From positions 1 through 46,561 of the forward strand of contig PAKP01000067.1 in the NCBI GenBank assembly GCA_002706985.1: a stretch of 46,561 bases of DNA. Reading direction: 5' to 3'. Position 1 is the first letter of the stretch. The number at the start of each line of letters is the position of its first letter. This DNA comes from Sneathiella sp. Its GTDB lineage: Bacteria > Pseudomonadota > Alphaproteobacteria > Sneathiellales > Sneathiellaceae. Of this stretch, positions 35,475 through 44,926 are shown piece by piece. The translations under genes were made by a program, and so were the position numbers. A model generated the notes under the pieces. It ran no database searches. It was not told where the DNA came from and was given only the letters and a program-made list of their open reading frames with translations.

Positions 35475-36518
35475 TTGATGACATTTACTAGATTGCAAAA
35501 ATTTCGGGCCGGTTCACTTGTCGCAATGATCATCATGTCGTTGGCTTGGCATGGCGCGGCGCAGGCCGCCGACTGGGCGAGCGTGATCATGTATCATCGC
35601 TTTGGAGAAGACCAGCATACCTCTACCAACATTCGTGTTGATCAGTTCAAAGAACATATTCAGGAACTGACAAATGGCCAATACACCGTTTTGCCACTTA
35701 ATGAGATTGTTGACCGGCTAGAAACCGGGGAATCTCTGCCGGACAGAACCGTCGCAATCACGATAGATGATGCATATCAGTCCGTTTATGAGATCGCATG
35801 GCCCATGCTGAAAGACGCCAATTTGCCTTTCACTGTATTCGTGTCAGTTGAAGGGGTGGAAAAACGGTTTCCAGGCTATATGAACTGGGACCAGATACGG
35901 GAGTTACGAGACGCAGGCGTTCATATAGGGCATCATACCTACAGTCATTCACACCTGCCTTTGATGAGTGCCGAGGAAATCGAGGCAGATATTAATCTGG
36001 CGAGTAAGCAGTTTCAGGCAGAGCTTGGCTTTGTTCCGGCTATTTTTGCCTATCCTTATGGCGAGTACGGCAGTGACGTAAAAGCGGTTGTCCGGAAAAT
36101 TGGCTTCAAGGCGGCCTTTGGGCAGCAGTCAGGCGTATCCTATTCCGGCCATGACCGGCTGGAGCTTCCCCGCTTTGCCATGAGCGAGAATTATGGGGGG
36201 ATCGGGCGGTTCCGTCTGGCGGCAAATGCCTTGCCATTAAGGGTAACGGATGTGACACCGTCAGATAACTTTCTAAAACGCAATCCGCCAAATTTTGGTT
36301 TTACCATTGTAGAGGATTACGGAGACTTGAATGGGTTGTCCTGCTTTTCGTCCAATCAGACAGGCGGAGCGGTCCCCATCGAGAAGATTGGAGACTCACG
36401 GATTGAGATACGCCTTGCGGCAGCTTTCAAGCCGGGTCGGGGTCGTATCAATTGTACGCTGCTTGGGCCGGATCGGCGGTGGCGCTGGTTCGGATCACTT
36501 TTTTATATCGCGAAGTAA
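35475..36518 (+). CDS. Secreted polysaccharide deacetylase
   Basis: A 347-residue protein with a signal peptide (residues 1-31, cleaved after AAQA) and a NodB-type carbohydrate esterase 4 domain (about 33-235). Metal site: D98-D99 in VAITIDDAYQS and H154, H158 in HHTYSH; YPYGEYG is the third motif. After residue ~240 a ~100-residue domain of unknown type follows (FTIVEDYGDLN, RINCTLLGPDRRWRWFGSLF). It probably deacetylates a GlcNAc-containing polymer outside the inner membrane, perhaps peptidoglycan or an exopolysaccharide. Next to a D-Ala-D-Ala dipeptidase, cell-wall remodelling is plausible. Confidence 0.9.
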   Translation: MMTFTRLQKFRAGSLVAMIIMSLAWHGAAQAADWASVIMYHRFGEDQHTSTNIRVDQFKEHIQELTNGQYTVLPLNEIVDRLETGESLPDRTVAITIDDAYQSVYEIAWPMLKDANLPFTVFVSVEGVEKRFPGYMNWDQIRELRDAGVHIGHHTYSHSHLPLMSAEEIEADINLASKQFQAELGFVPAIFAYPYGEYGSDVKAVVRKIGFKAAFGQQSGVSYSGHDRLELPRFAMSENYGGIGRFRLAANALPLRVTDVTPSDNFLKRNPPNFGFTIVEDYGDLNGLSCFSSNQTGGAVPIEKIGDSRIEIRLAAAFKPGRGRINCTLLGPDRRWRWFGSLFYIAK

Positions 36519-36545
36519 ATTCGCACTTATAGGCAGGGAGCCATC

Positions 36546-37316
36546 ATGTATCGTCCAAATAATTTAAAAGAAAAATTGCAGGCGGGAGAAAAGGCGGCTG
36601 CCTGTTGGTTGTTTTCAAATTCTTCCGATATGGCAGAGATAGTTGCTGGTGCCGGGTTCGATGCCTTGATGATTGATCACGAGCATGGCTCGGGCAGCCT
36701 TCAAACAGCTATCGATCAGTATCGCGCCGCCCGCTCGGCTAGTGATGTAACGATATTGATGCGGGTGCCGTGGAACGATACAGTTTTGATCAAGCGCAGT
36801 CTTGATGCGGGTATGGATGGAATAATGATTCCGTCTGTTAACACCGCAGAAGAGGCGAGGGCCGCCGTCGCTGCCTGCCGTTATCCGCCAACCGGAATAC
36901 GGAGCGCAGGGTTTGGAGCTGCCCGTGCCGGAGGATATGGCCGCACGGCGCGCGAGTACCGGGATAATCTTGATAAGGACCTGATGATCATCTGCCAGAT
37001 TGAAACCAAGGAAGCTGTTGGTAATATTGAGAGTATTGCCGCCGTCGACGGGGTCGACATGCTGTTTATCGGGCCGAATGATCTATCCGGCAGCATCAAC
37101 AAACTCGCCGAGTTTGATGATCCTGAGGTGAAAGCACTTTTCGAGGAGGCGCGGGACAAGATCAAGGCGAGCCCGGCGTTTCTCGGCTGTATTTCCAATG
37201 GGGCGCAGCAGACGAACGAACTGTTTGCACAAGGATTTGATTTTCTTCTTTGTGCGGGCGACACAGGACTGGCAGCGAGTGCGGCCGGAGATCTGCTGAA
37301 AAACCTTCAAAAATAA
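36546..37316 (+). CDS. HpcH/HpaI-family aldolase
   Basis: A 256-residue class II (divalent-metal) aldolase. DALMIDHEHGSGS (catalytic His about 45), RVPWNDTVLIKRSLDAGMDG, the metal ligand Glu in IICQIETKEAVGN and DMLFIGPNDLSGSI are the conserved blocks. Relatives cleave 4-hydroxy-2-oxoheptanedioate or 2-keto-3-deoxy sugar acids to pyruvate and an aldehyde. No aromatic meta-cleavage genes are present, so a sugar-acid substrate is more likely here. It stands beside a Ldh-family dehydrogenase and an SDR, which would fit a short sugar-acid pathway. Confidence 0.9.
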   Translation: MYRPNNLKEKLQAGEKAAACWLFSNSSDMAEIVAGAGFDALMIDHEHGSGSLQTAIDQYRAARSASDVTILMRVPWNDTVLIKRSLDAGMDGIMIPSVNTAEEARAAVAACRYPPTGIRSAGFGAARAGGYGRTAREYRDNLDKDLMIICQIETKEAVGNIESIAAVDGVDMLFIGPNDLSGSINKLAEFDDPEVKALFEEARDKIKASPAFLGCISNGAQQTNELFAQGFDFLLCAGDTGLAASAAGDLLKNLQK

Positions 37317-37357
37317 GAGCTTAGTGTTATATATAACATGCTAGGTTCATATTGACT

Positions 37358-38401
37358 CTAGGGTCTGACGCCGTATTCTTCCGCTGCTTCAGTAATCTGC
37401 CGCCACGTTTCGTTATCGATTTCGATGCCGTTCGTACGGCGTAACCGCCGCTGTTCACGTTCCGGATCACCTGGCAGAATGACGTTATCTTGGCCTTCAC
37501 GCGGCGGGGATTGGCGGACATAATCACACATTGCTTTCATCTCACCGCCGATATAATTAGTGTCTGTGAGGCGTGCGGGATCGATCAGAATGGTAAGCAT
37601 GCTGTTGATAATACGGGTATCGCGATGGTTGCCGGGCTGAATCGTACCACCACCGCCAATCGCTCCGCTTAGAAGTTCGCACATTAGCGCGAGACCGTAG
37701 CCCTTGTGTTCGCCGATGGGCAAAAGCGCGCCAACTTTTTCTTCCCACATGACCCCGGGATCCGTCGTCGGATTGCCATGCTTGTCAATGACCAGACCCT
37801 CCGCGAACTTCTTGCCGCTGTTGTTAGCAACGCGCAGTTTGCCGAGGGCCACCTTGCTGGTGGCGAAATCGAGAATGATGCGCGGTTCTTCGGCTGTATC
37901 CGGCAGGGAAATACAGATTGGGTTTGTGCCGTAGCGGGCATCCGAACCGCGATGCGGGGCCACCAAAGGACGATGTCCCGTCACATTGACAAAGTGCAGC
38001 GAGACCAATCCGGCATCAGCACATTGTTCCCCATAGGTTCCCACCCGCCCGATATGATGAGCATTGCGCAGCGCAGAAAGAGCAAGGCCGGTTTCCTGCG
38101 CCACTTTGATGGTATGTTCCATCGCTTCCCGGGCGACGACCTGGCCATATCCGGCCCTGCCATCGAAAACCAGCATTGAGCCGTTCTGTTGTACCGTCTC
38201 GACATGCTGATTCAGATGGAGCAACCCGGCCTTCAAATTCGTCATATAAGCCGGAATCATGCCGACGCCGTGGCTGTCATGACCGGAAAGATTGGCAAGC
38301 ACCAGATGATCGGTAACTATTTTTGCTTCCGTTGGGGAACTGCCTGCTGCAGTTAAAAGGGCTTCGATGAATTTATGCAGTTCATTATGATCAATTTGCA
38401 T
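37358..38401 (-). CDS. Malate/L-lactate/ureidoglycolate dehydrogenase family oxidoreductase
   Basis: A 347-residue NAD(P)-dependent dehydrogenase of the COG2055 family, a fold unrelated to ordinary malate dehydrogenase. Key parts: HDSHGVGMIPAYM at about 55-67 with the catalytic His, GRAGYGQVVAREAM, and APHRGSDARYGTNPI for the cofactor. Family members oxidise L-2-hydroxyacids or reduce 2-oxo acids and cyclic imines. Substrate undefined. The aldolase gene converges on it from the left (41 bp between stops), and the SDR gene lies 32 bp upstream on the same strand. Confidence 0.9.
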   Translation of the reverse strand: MQIDHNELHKFIEALLTAAGSSPTEAKIVTDHLVLANLSGHDSHGVGMIPAYMTNLKAGLLHLNQHVETVQQNGSMLVFDGRAGYGQVVAREAMEHTIKVAQETGLALSALRNAHHIGRVGTYGEQCADAGLVSLHFVNVTGHRPLVAPHRGSDARYGTNPICISLPDTAEEPRIILDFATSKVALGKLRVANNSGKKFAEGLVIDKHGNPTTDPGVMWEEKVGALLPIGEHKGYGLALMCELLSGAIGGGGTIQPGNHRDTRIINSMLTILIDPARLTDTNYIGGEMKAMCDYVRQSPPREGQDNVILPGDPEREQRRLRRTNGIEIDNETWRQITEAAEEYGVRP

Positions 38402-38433
38402 CGATCGTCTCCTCCCAAGATTTTTATTTGAAG

Positions 38434-39204
38434 TTAGATGGCGGTAAGGCCGCCATCTATGACGAGTTCTGACCCGGTTATATGGCGCGCTTCTTCGGAA
38501 GCCAGGAACAGAACGCCATTTGCGATGTCAACAGGTTCGCTCGGCTTCTTGATCGGTATCCGGTCCGGAATGGCGTTCCAGCCGGATTCAATGTCGCTGC
38601 CATACATTCCCATCAGTTCATCTCCCATATTTGTCCGCACAGGATCGGGATGGACCGAGTTGCAGCGAATATCGTAACCGCGGTTTGCACAATGAATGGC
38701 GACCGATTTCGTCAGTTGCCGGACTGCCGCTTTTGAGGCGCCGTAGGCCAGAAGATGCGGGGTCCCAATGATGGCAGCGACGGAGGAAATGTTGATGATG
38801 GCACCTCCTCTGCCTTTCATGGCCGTGACAGCGGACTGGCATCCGAGGAAAACCCCTTCCACATTCACTTTCTGAATGGCCTGCCAGTGAGAAAGATCCG
38901 TATCCTCAATTGTCTGCCGGTCGCCGACTGAGAGAATTCCGGCGTTATTGACAAGTATATCGAGGCCAGATGACTTCGACAGAACGGCTGCCATAACCGC
39001 TTTCCAGTGCTCCTCAACGGCGACATCCTGTACTAGGAATTGTGCCCGACTTCCAAATTCTTCTGCGGCTGCTTTTCCGGCGTCTTCATTGATGTCCGTC
39101 ATGAAGACTTTGGCGCCCTCTTCAATGAAGCGACGGGTCGTTGCCAAACCTATGCCGGTTGCCGCGCCAGTAATCAGCGCAATCTTGTTTTCCAGTCGTC
39201 CCAT
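38434..39204 (-). CDS. Short-chain dehydrogenase/reductase
   Basis: A 256-residue SDR. Cofactor motif TGAATGIG (12-19), NNAGI (86-90), and the catalytic triad S140/S141, Y154 and K158 (YGASK) are intact; D37 after the second strand (MTDINE) points to NAD(H). The best visual relatives are glucose/cyclohexanol/3-alpha-hydroxysteroid-type dehydrogenases. It ends 32 bp before the Ldh-family gene, so the two likely form one transcript. Confidence 0.9.
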   Translation of the reverse strand: MGRLENKIALITGAATGIGLATTRRFIEEGAKVFMTDINEDAGKAAAEEFGSRAQFLVQDVAVEEHWKAVMAAVLSKSSGLDILVNNAGILSVGDRQTIEDTDLSHWQAIQKVNVEGVFLGCQSAVTAMKGRGGAIINISSVAAIIGTPHLLAYGASKAAVRQLTKSVAIHCANRGYDIRCNSVHPDPVRTNMGDELMGMYGSDIESGWNAIPDRIPIKKPSEPVDIANGVLFLASEEARHITGSELVIDGGLTAI

Positions 39205-39356
39205 GATCTCCCCCTGTTTTCTTTTTATTGTGGGCGCACCAAGACTGGGGCGTACACTGTTTTTGAGAATAGGTTGGAGAGTATATTTTCATATCCTGCA
39301 CTGATTTACGAGATAGAAAGTATCAAGCAGATATATATGAAGAGTTATGCCGAGGT

Positions 39357-40316
39357 TTAGGGACGGTTGTCTGCCAGTTGCTCAGGCATGAGGATTGCAT
39401 CTTCAAAATCCTGGAAGTTATTCGTCTGGATCAGGGTTCGCAGATTATCCACATATTCCTGTCCCTTTTCGGAATAACCATGAAGCGTATCAATCAGCTG
39501 AAGACCGCTTGTCTCCGTGTTGGACTCTGTTCTGCTCCAAGCACGGGCCTCGCGAAAGTCTTCGTAAGCAGGATGAACATTCAGATTATGCGCATAGGAT
39601 CGAATGGACTCGGCTATTGACTTAAAGGCCCTGACTTCGTGAGTTTCATCTTCACTTCTGTCTTCCGGAACAATTCCCCCGCCAGTGGACCATACCCGCT
39701 GACCGAAAAGGGCGTTTCCTTCACGGGCGAAACGCGATGTGCCCCAGCCCGATTCTTCAACAGCCTGGGCCAAAGCAATTGAAACCGGGATTTTATCCAC
39801 CTTTTCCATAAGGGCCTCCGGATCAATAGTCTCTTCGCGATAGCGTAAGGCGAGTTGTTGCAGCCATTTGCGGTCATTCTCTTTGAGAGAGGCGCCTATA
39901 GCTTTTTTTTCCAACAGACCAGTCAGCCGTTCCCGTTGAACCTCGATACCTTCATTGACGCTAAGCACCTGTGGCAAAACAAGTTTGATAAAGGTTTTCT
40001 TGCGCTTCTCAACGTCGCTTAGGTCGAGAATATCGGCTGGTATTTGATCAACATAAAACCGGGGGACTGGCCCTCCGTCCCGTATATCGTCCAGCTGGAA
40101 ACTTACTTCTGAGAGAGCCGCGTCAAATGAAGCAATGTCAAACTGTCCTTGCCTTGCTTTGGTCTTGGTGGCTGTATTTCCGCTCGACATATCCGATGCT
40201 GTCTGCACGCTTAGTTTGCCGCCAATGAGCTCAGGCACGACATAGGCCATTGCCAGCAAGATAACCGCCAAAGTCGCAATTCTGTTGGATTTTAAACTGG
40301 ATTTTAGTAGCTGCAT
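39357..40316 (-). CDS. Bax-like glucosaminidase-domain protein
   Basis: A 319-residue protein with one N-terminal hydrophobic segment (about 12-31) acting as signal anchor. The C-terminal half is a lysozyme-like glucosaminidase domain (COG2992): IALAQAVEESGWGTSRFA with the putative catalytic Glu, NALFGQRVW, and AFKSIAESIRSYAHNLN followed by HPAYEDFREARA. Likely cleaves glycan strands of peptidoglycan in the periplasm. Annotation as Bax in E. coli is uninformative about function. Separated by 304 bp from uspA. Confidence 0.85.
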   Translation of the reverse strand: MQLLKSSLKSNRIATLAVILLAMAYVVPELIGGKLSVQTASDMSSGNTATKTKARQGQFDIASFDAALSEVSFQLDDIRDGGPVPRFYVDQIPADILDLSDVEKRKKTFIKLVLPQVLSVNEGIEVQRERLTGLLEKKAIGASLKENDRKWLQQLALRYREETIDPEALMEKVDKIPVSIALAQAVEESGWGTSRFAREGNALFGQRVWSTGGGIVPEDRSEDETHEVRAFKSIAESIRSYAHNLNVHPAYEDFREARAWSRTESNTETSGLQLIDTLHGYSEKGQEYVDNLRTLIQTNNFQDFEDAILMPEQLADNRP

Positions 40317-40620
40317 TCCGATGAACTGTGTTGTTCTCTATGCCTTAAAATTACGCTTTCAAACAAATCATACAAAATGTAGAGGATCAGCTTGTAGAAA
40401 TCACTATATATAGTAAGCAACAGGTAAAACTACTTTCCGGATCGGGTCTGGAATATGTCCCGCCTCGGATACAAGATCAAGCTATGATTTTGTCGGTCAA
40501 ATTTCCTCTGAAATTTCAGATATTTAAATAAGTATCTGCAATAAAGGTAAAATTTTCATCAAATTAAAATACGACAAATGTCGAATCATTGCGGAATTTT
40601 ATGCAAACCCGTGTTGATTC
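40317..40620. other. AT-rich intergenic region with two palindromes
   Basis: No convincing gene was found in these 304 bp. Two inverted repeats stand out: CAGATA-N10-TATCTG at 40517-40538 and CGACA-AA-TGTCG at 40572-40583. They could be operators for the Bax-like gene, transcribed leftward from here, or remnants of a rearrangement junction. Confidence 0.45.
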
Positions 40621-41106
40621 TCAGGTTACAGCATCCAGTTGCCGGGTCGTCAGGTTTCCGGGGACTACAGTAATCGGAATAGCGAATGTTCCCGACATTT
40701 CGCCCACCAGACTTTTGATCAGAGGGCCTGGGCCTCCGGATTCGGGGGAAGCTGCAAGAACAAGAATCCGGATATCGGAATCCTCTTCGATCAGGGCAAG
40801 GACCTCTTCCTTTTTGTATCCATCACGGATGACAAATTCCGGCACAATGGTGGTTTCTTTCTGGATTTCCTCAGCGAGATTCTGCAGTAGTTCTTCGGCC
40901 GTTTCGCGGGCTTCCTCCCGCATCGCCTGCTCAACGCCCATCCAGTGCTGAAATTCAGGCGGCTCTATTACATATAACAGGATCACGCCCCCGCCGACAT
41001 GCCAGGCACGACGGCTTGCGAAGCGGATAGCGGATTTGCATTCCGGTGTTTCATCCACGACAACAAGGAATTTATTTCGCGCACCACTTTGGGTATCGTC
41101 AGACAT
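40621..41106 (-). CDS. Universal stress protein A family protein
   Basis: A 161-residue single-domain USP. FLVVVDETPECKSAIRFA opens the fold and IRILVLAASPESGGPGPLIKSLVG replaces the usual G-2x-G-9x-G(S/T) nucleotide loop with a variant, so ATP binding is likely but unproved. Family members respond to starvation and stress. In many alphaproteobacteria this gene lies between trpS and nifU; here nifU is missing and a 6-kb block follows. DUF2333 lies 53 bp upstream. Confidence 0.85.
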   Translation of the reverse strand: MSDDTQSGARNKFLVVVDETPECKSAIRFASRRAWHVGGGVILLYVIEPPEFQHWMGVEQAMREEARETAEELLQNLAEEIQKETTIVPEFVIRDGYKKEEVLALIEEDSDIRILVLAASPESGGPGPLIKSLVGEMSGTFAIPITVVPGNLTTRQLDAVT

Positions 41107-41159
41107 ATAGACTCCGCCACTTGTTCAAGTTGAAAATTATCCTGCCACTATCGATGCAG

Positions 41160-42149
41160 TTATTTCAAGAGAATGTTGCTGATTTCCTGGAGCTGTGTCC
41201 GGGCACGTAACACATAGAATCCCTGTGCCGTAAGGTGGTTGGGAAGAAACTGGGAATCTGGCGCTGCATTGACGATGATAAATGGATCAAGATCTATCAC
41301 ATATTTGAAGCTGTCGAGCATTTGTGACCATGCATTGGTTAGCCCCCGTTCCTTGATCAGGCTTTCGAAATCTTGGGACAGCGCCTTTAACAGCATGTAA
41401 TAGCCATAGCTCTGTCCCTTGACGCCATAGAAAATATTGTCTGCTTGGAAATCAACGAAGCCTCCCGAATTTTCGTCGACATGTTGATCAATGGTTGCGG
41501 TGGAGGAGCCCATATCAAGTGCGATCCGGTCAAGGGTCGCCAACAGGTTATCGGCGCGTCTTTCGAAGACTGCATTCCCTTCGGCTAGCCGCTTGTTATA
41601 ATCGATTAGTGAATTGCGGGCTTTCTCATACTGTTCTTCAGAGGCGGCGGTGGGCAAAAGGGAAATTGTCGGATCCCAAGCCCATTTCGTGCCGGAATAT
41701 TGTAAAAGGCCTGCGGCTTCTTGCAAGTCCGGGTCCGTCTGGCTCGATCCTCGCGTACGCCCTATCTGATCTGTCAGCTCGAAACCAAATCGCGCAAGCG
41801 CGGAAATGATGCCTTGTTGATAGTTTGGCATATTGTCAAGCGCAGCCGATGGCATGAAAAACGGGTCGTTCGCCGTCCAGCGATTGACGTTAATCTCACG
41901 GTCGATCAGGCCGGCCATCATGTCCACGGCATGGCTGCCACCCGCGACAACATTTTTACCTGTGGGTACGAACGATGTATCATCCTCGATATTATTGATC
42001 GTGATCATACCGATCGGATAATAAAGGATCAAAAACAGCAAAATCAGAAGGGCGAAAACTTTCCAGCTTCTCTTCGCTCCTTCCTTTATTGCATCGGTGC
42101 GCCGTCCAAGTCGCTTGGTCTCTTTGCCGTCGTTCCCGATTTCGCTCAT
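41160..42149 (-). CDS. DUF2333 family membrane-anchored protein
   Basis: A 329-residue protein with one N-terminal hydrophobic helix (WKVFALLILLFLILYYPIGM, about 29-48) preceded by a basic cytoplasmic segment, then a large presumably periplasmic helical domain with few Cys. The opening of that domain (VAGGSHAVDMMAGLIDREI) and FVDFQADNIFYGVKGQSYGYYMLLK... segment fit DUF2333, whose function is unknown. It lies between trpS and uspA. Confidence 0.8.
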   Translation of the reverse strand: MSEIGNDGKETKRLGRRTDAIKEGAKRSWKVFALLILLFLILYYPIGMITINNIEDDTSFVPTGKNVVAGGSHAVDMMAGLIDREINVNRWTANDPFFMPSAALDNMPNYQQGIISALARFGFELTDQIGRTRGSSQTDPDLQEAAGLLQYSGTKWAWDPTISLLPTAASEEQYEKARNSLIDYNKRLAEGNAVFERRADNLLATLDRIALDMGSSTATIDQHVDENSGGFVDFQADNIFYGVKGQSYGYYMLLKALSQDFESLIKERGLTNAWSQMLDSFKYVIDLDPFIIVNAAPDSQFLPNHLTAQGFYVLRARTQLQEISNILLK

Positions 42150-42228
42150 CTTCTCCGCCCTGTCACCAGATCATTCATCCGATCTCCATTCCAGATGTAT
42201 GTCCTTTTGTCCGAACTTACAAGCGGGG

Positions 42229-43230
42229 CTAACGTGCCAGAAGAAAGCCGACAATATCTTTAACTTCTGCCAGGACCGGTGCGGCAAGGGCGGAAGCGCG
42301 TTCCGCGCCATCTTTCAAGACGGAGTCCACATGACCAGGATCAGCACGAAGTCGCTTCATTTCCTCTCCAATGGGGCCAAACTTCTCGACAGCCAGGTCA
42401 GTCAGCGCTGGCTTGAAGGTCGAGAAGGCGGCGCCGGAAAACTCATCCAATACCTGCTGCCTCGTCATGTCGGCGAGGGCAGCATAAATTCCCACCAGAT
42501 TGGCCGCCTCCGGACGGTTATCCAGCTCTTCCAGCTTTGCGGGAAGCGGGTCAGGATCCGTCCTCGCCTTGCGCAGTTTCATCGCGATACTGTCACGATC
42601 ATCGGTAAATGTGATGCGTGAATAATCACTCGGGTCGGATTTTGACATCTTCTTTGATCCGTCGCGCAATGACATGACACGCGTTGCTTCACCGAATATA
42701 AGAGGTTCCACCAACGGAAAAGTTTCCGTTCCATAGTCTTTATTGAACTTCTGTGCAATGTCGCGGGTAAGTTCCAGATGCTGTTTCTGATCCTCTCCGA
42801 CAGGAACGTGGGTTGCCTTATAAGCCAGAATATCCGCCGCCATCAGGTTGGGGTAGGCATAGAGACCTACGGAGGCATTTTCGCGATTCTTGCCAGCCTT
42901 TTCCTTGAACTGTGTCATCCGGTTGAGCCATCCAAGACGGGCGACGCAGTTGAAAATCCAGGCAAGTTCGGCATGGGCCGATACACTGCTTTGTGCAAAG
43001 ATGATGGAGCGTTTTGGATCGACCCCGGCCGCCAGATAGGCTGCGGCAACTTCCCGGGTGTTGTTGCGGAGGTCTTCCGGATCCTGCCAGACCGTGATGG
43101 CATGCATATTCACAGCACAATAGATGCATTCATAATTGTCCTGCAGTCCCACAAAGTTGCGGATCGCACCGAGATAGTTGCCAAGATGAAGGTTGCCGGT
43201 CGGCTGAACGCCGGAGAAGATACGAGACAT
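42229..43230 (-). CDS. trpS: Tryptophanyl-tRNA synthetase
   Basis: A 333-residue class Ic synthetase. The HIGH-type motif is [13 protein letters not shown] and the KMSKS loop is [24 protein letters not shown] is also typical. Length normal for the single-domain bacterial form. It charges tRNA-Trp. It follows murJ by 114 bp in the conserved glnD-murJ-trpS order. Confidence 0.97.
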   Translation of the reverse strand: MSRIFSGVQPTGNLHLGNYLGAIRNFVGLQDNYECIYCAVNMHAITVWQDPEDLRNNTREVAAAYLAAGVDPKRSIIFAQSSVSAHAELAWIFNCVARLGWLNRMTQFKEKAGKNRENASVGLYAYPNLMAADILAYKATHVPVGEDQKQHLELTRDIAQKFNKDYGTETFPLVEPLIFGEATRVMSLRDGSKKMSKSDPSDYSRITFTDDRDSIAMKLRKARTDPDPLPAKLEELDNRPEAANLVGIYAALADMTRQQVLDEFSGAAFSTFKPALTDLAVEKFGPIGEEMKRLRADPGHVDSVLKDGAERASALAAPVLAEVKDIVGFLLAR

Positions 43231-43344
43231 TTAATAAAGTTCCTCACGCTTTGGACACGAGCCCTACATTGACGGACTGACCATCAGAACCGTCGGGGCT
43301 GGGATCCGGCCTTATTGCAGGCGTCACGCCTATCGTCAACAGAT

Positions 43345-44901
43345 TTACGCGTTTGGCCGACGTTTCAGCATGTTTTTAATATCCGTCAGTGGGGCGGCGC
43401 CCGTTATGAGAACGCCAATGACATATATACCACCGCCGCCTGCGACCAGAGCACCAAGTGCCATAATTCGATTTGTCACATCTCCTGCAAACAAGCTGTC
43501 TAGAAAGTCGCGTGCAATATATAAACTCCCGGCCATAATAATGGTGGCAAGGATTATTCCGACGAGGCGGCGCAACAGTCTTTTGTCGGCCGTGTAATGT
43601 CCGCGCCTACGCAGAGTGATGAACAGAAAAATGACGTTGAACCATGAAGAGAGGGACGTCGCAACCGCAATACCGACATGATCAATATAGCGGATCAAAA
43701 CGAGGCTTAGAATGACATTCAGGATCATGGCAAGAACACCGGCAACGACGGGCGTCGTTGTGTCCTCCCGGGCAAAGAAACCTGGCGCCAGAATTTTTAC
43801 TAGTACATAGGCGGGAAGTCCGGTTGCAAAGGCAAGCAGCGCCATCGCCGTTGCAAGGCTCGCAGTTTCCGTAAATTCGCCATGCTGGAACAGGACGGTG
43901 ATTATTTCCTCCGGTATGATCATGAGGGCAGCAGCAGCAGGCAGGGTCAGAAGCATGGAAAGTTCCATCGCGCGGTTCATGCTGTTGAGCGCGGTTTTTT
44001 CTTCCCCGCTTCTAAGCTGCCGCGAAAGCATGGGAAGAAGCGCTGTGCCGACCGCAATGCCGATCACGCCGAGAGGGAGCTGATATACCCGGTCGGCGTA
44101 ATAGAGATAGGAAATAGAACCGGTTGCCAGCAAGGACGCGATAATTGTACCAACAAGAATGTTGATCTGCATGACTCCTGCGCCAAGCATACCGGGAAGC
44201 ATAAGTCGGAAAAGGCGCTTTATATCCTTGTTGATTACAGGGCGGCCCAGACGAACTTTGATGTCGGATCGCCAGCAGGCAATGGTGAGATAGACAATTT
44301 GTGCGAGCCCGGCGGCGGCAACGCTCCAGCAAAGGATTAAGCCGACTGTTTCCTCGCGCTCATTAAAGGCCAGGAGAAGGCTGCCGATCAATATGATGTT
44401 AAGGAGGATTGGCGCCGCCGCCATTGCCGCAAACTTGTAAAATGCATTCAAGATCCCGCCCAGCAGGGCGACGATGGCCATGGCTGTGAGATAGGGGAAT
44501 GTAATGCGGGTATACTCGACCGCGAGTTCATACCTCATACCGCTTATTTCAAATCCGGGCGCGAGAAATTGCATCATGACCGGCATGAAAATCATGAACA
44601 GGGCAGAGAAAATAAGCAAAAATCCGGTAAGGACGCTGAGGCTGTGACCGGCAAATTCCAAGGCCATCTCTTTGCCTTCGCTTTCCAGCTTGCGGGCGAA
44701 AAGCGGAATAAAAGCTGCTGAGAAAGCGCCCTCCGCCACCAGCCGACGGAACATATTCGGAATACGGAAGGCTACAAGGAAAACGTCCGCTACCGGTCCG
44801 GCTCCGAGAACCGACGCCATCAGGATATCGCGCAAGAAACCGAGCACGCGGCTTATCATGGTATAGCCACCGACAGTGGCAACGGACTTAATCAAATTCA
44901 T
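43345..44901 (-). CDS. murJ: Lipid II flippase MurJ (MviN)
   Basis: A 518-residue polytopic protein of about 14 hydrophobic helices in the MOP superfamily. The N terminus (VGGYTMISRVLGFLRDIL) and FRIPNMFRRLVAEGAFSAAF are the MurJ signatures, with the Arg residues of the substrate cavity in place. It moves lipid-linked peptidoglycan precursors across the inner membrane. It begins 25 bp after glnD stop and precedes trpS. Confidence 0.96.
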   Translation of the reverse strand: MNLIKSVATVGGYTMISRVLGFLRDILMASVLGAGPVADVFLVAFRIPNMFRRLVAEGAFSAAFIPLFARKLESEGKEMALEFAGHSLSVLTGFLLIFSALFMIFMPVMMQFLAPGFEISGMRYELAVEYTRITFPYLTAMAIVALLGGILNAFYKFAAMAAAPILLNIILIGSLLLAFNEREETVGLILCWSVAAAGLAQIVYLTIACWRSDIKVRLGRPVINKDIKRLFRLMLPGMLGAGVMQINILVGTIIASLLATGSISYLYYADRVYQLPLGVIGIAVGTALLPMLSRQLRSGEEKTALNSMNRAMELSMLLTLPAAAALMIIPEEIITVLFQHGEFTETASLATAMALLAFATGLPAYVLVKILAPGFFAREDTTTPVVAGVLAMILNVILSLVLIRYIDHVGIAVATSLSSWFNVIFLFITLRRRGHYTADKRLLRRLVGIILATIIMAGSLYIARDFLDSLFAGDVTNRIMALGALVAGGGGIYVIGVLITGAAPLTDIKNMLKRRPNA

Positions 44902-44926
44902 AACGCCCTATACCATAGCTAAACCG

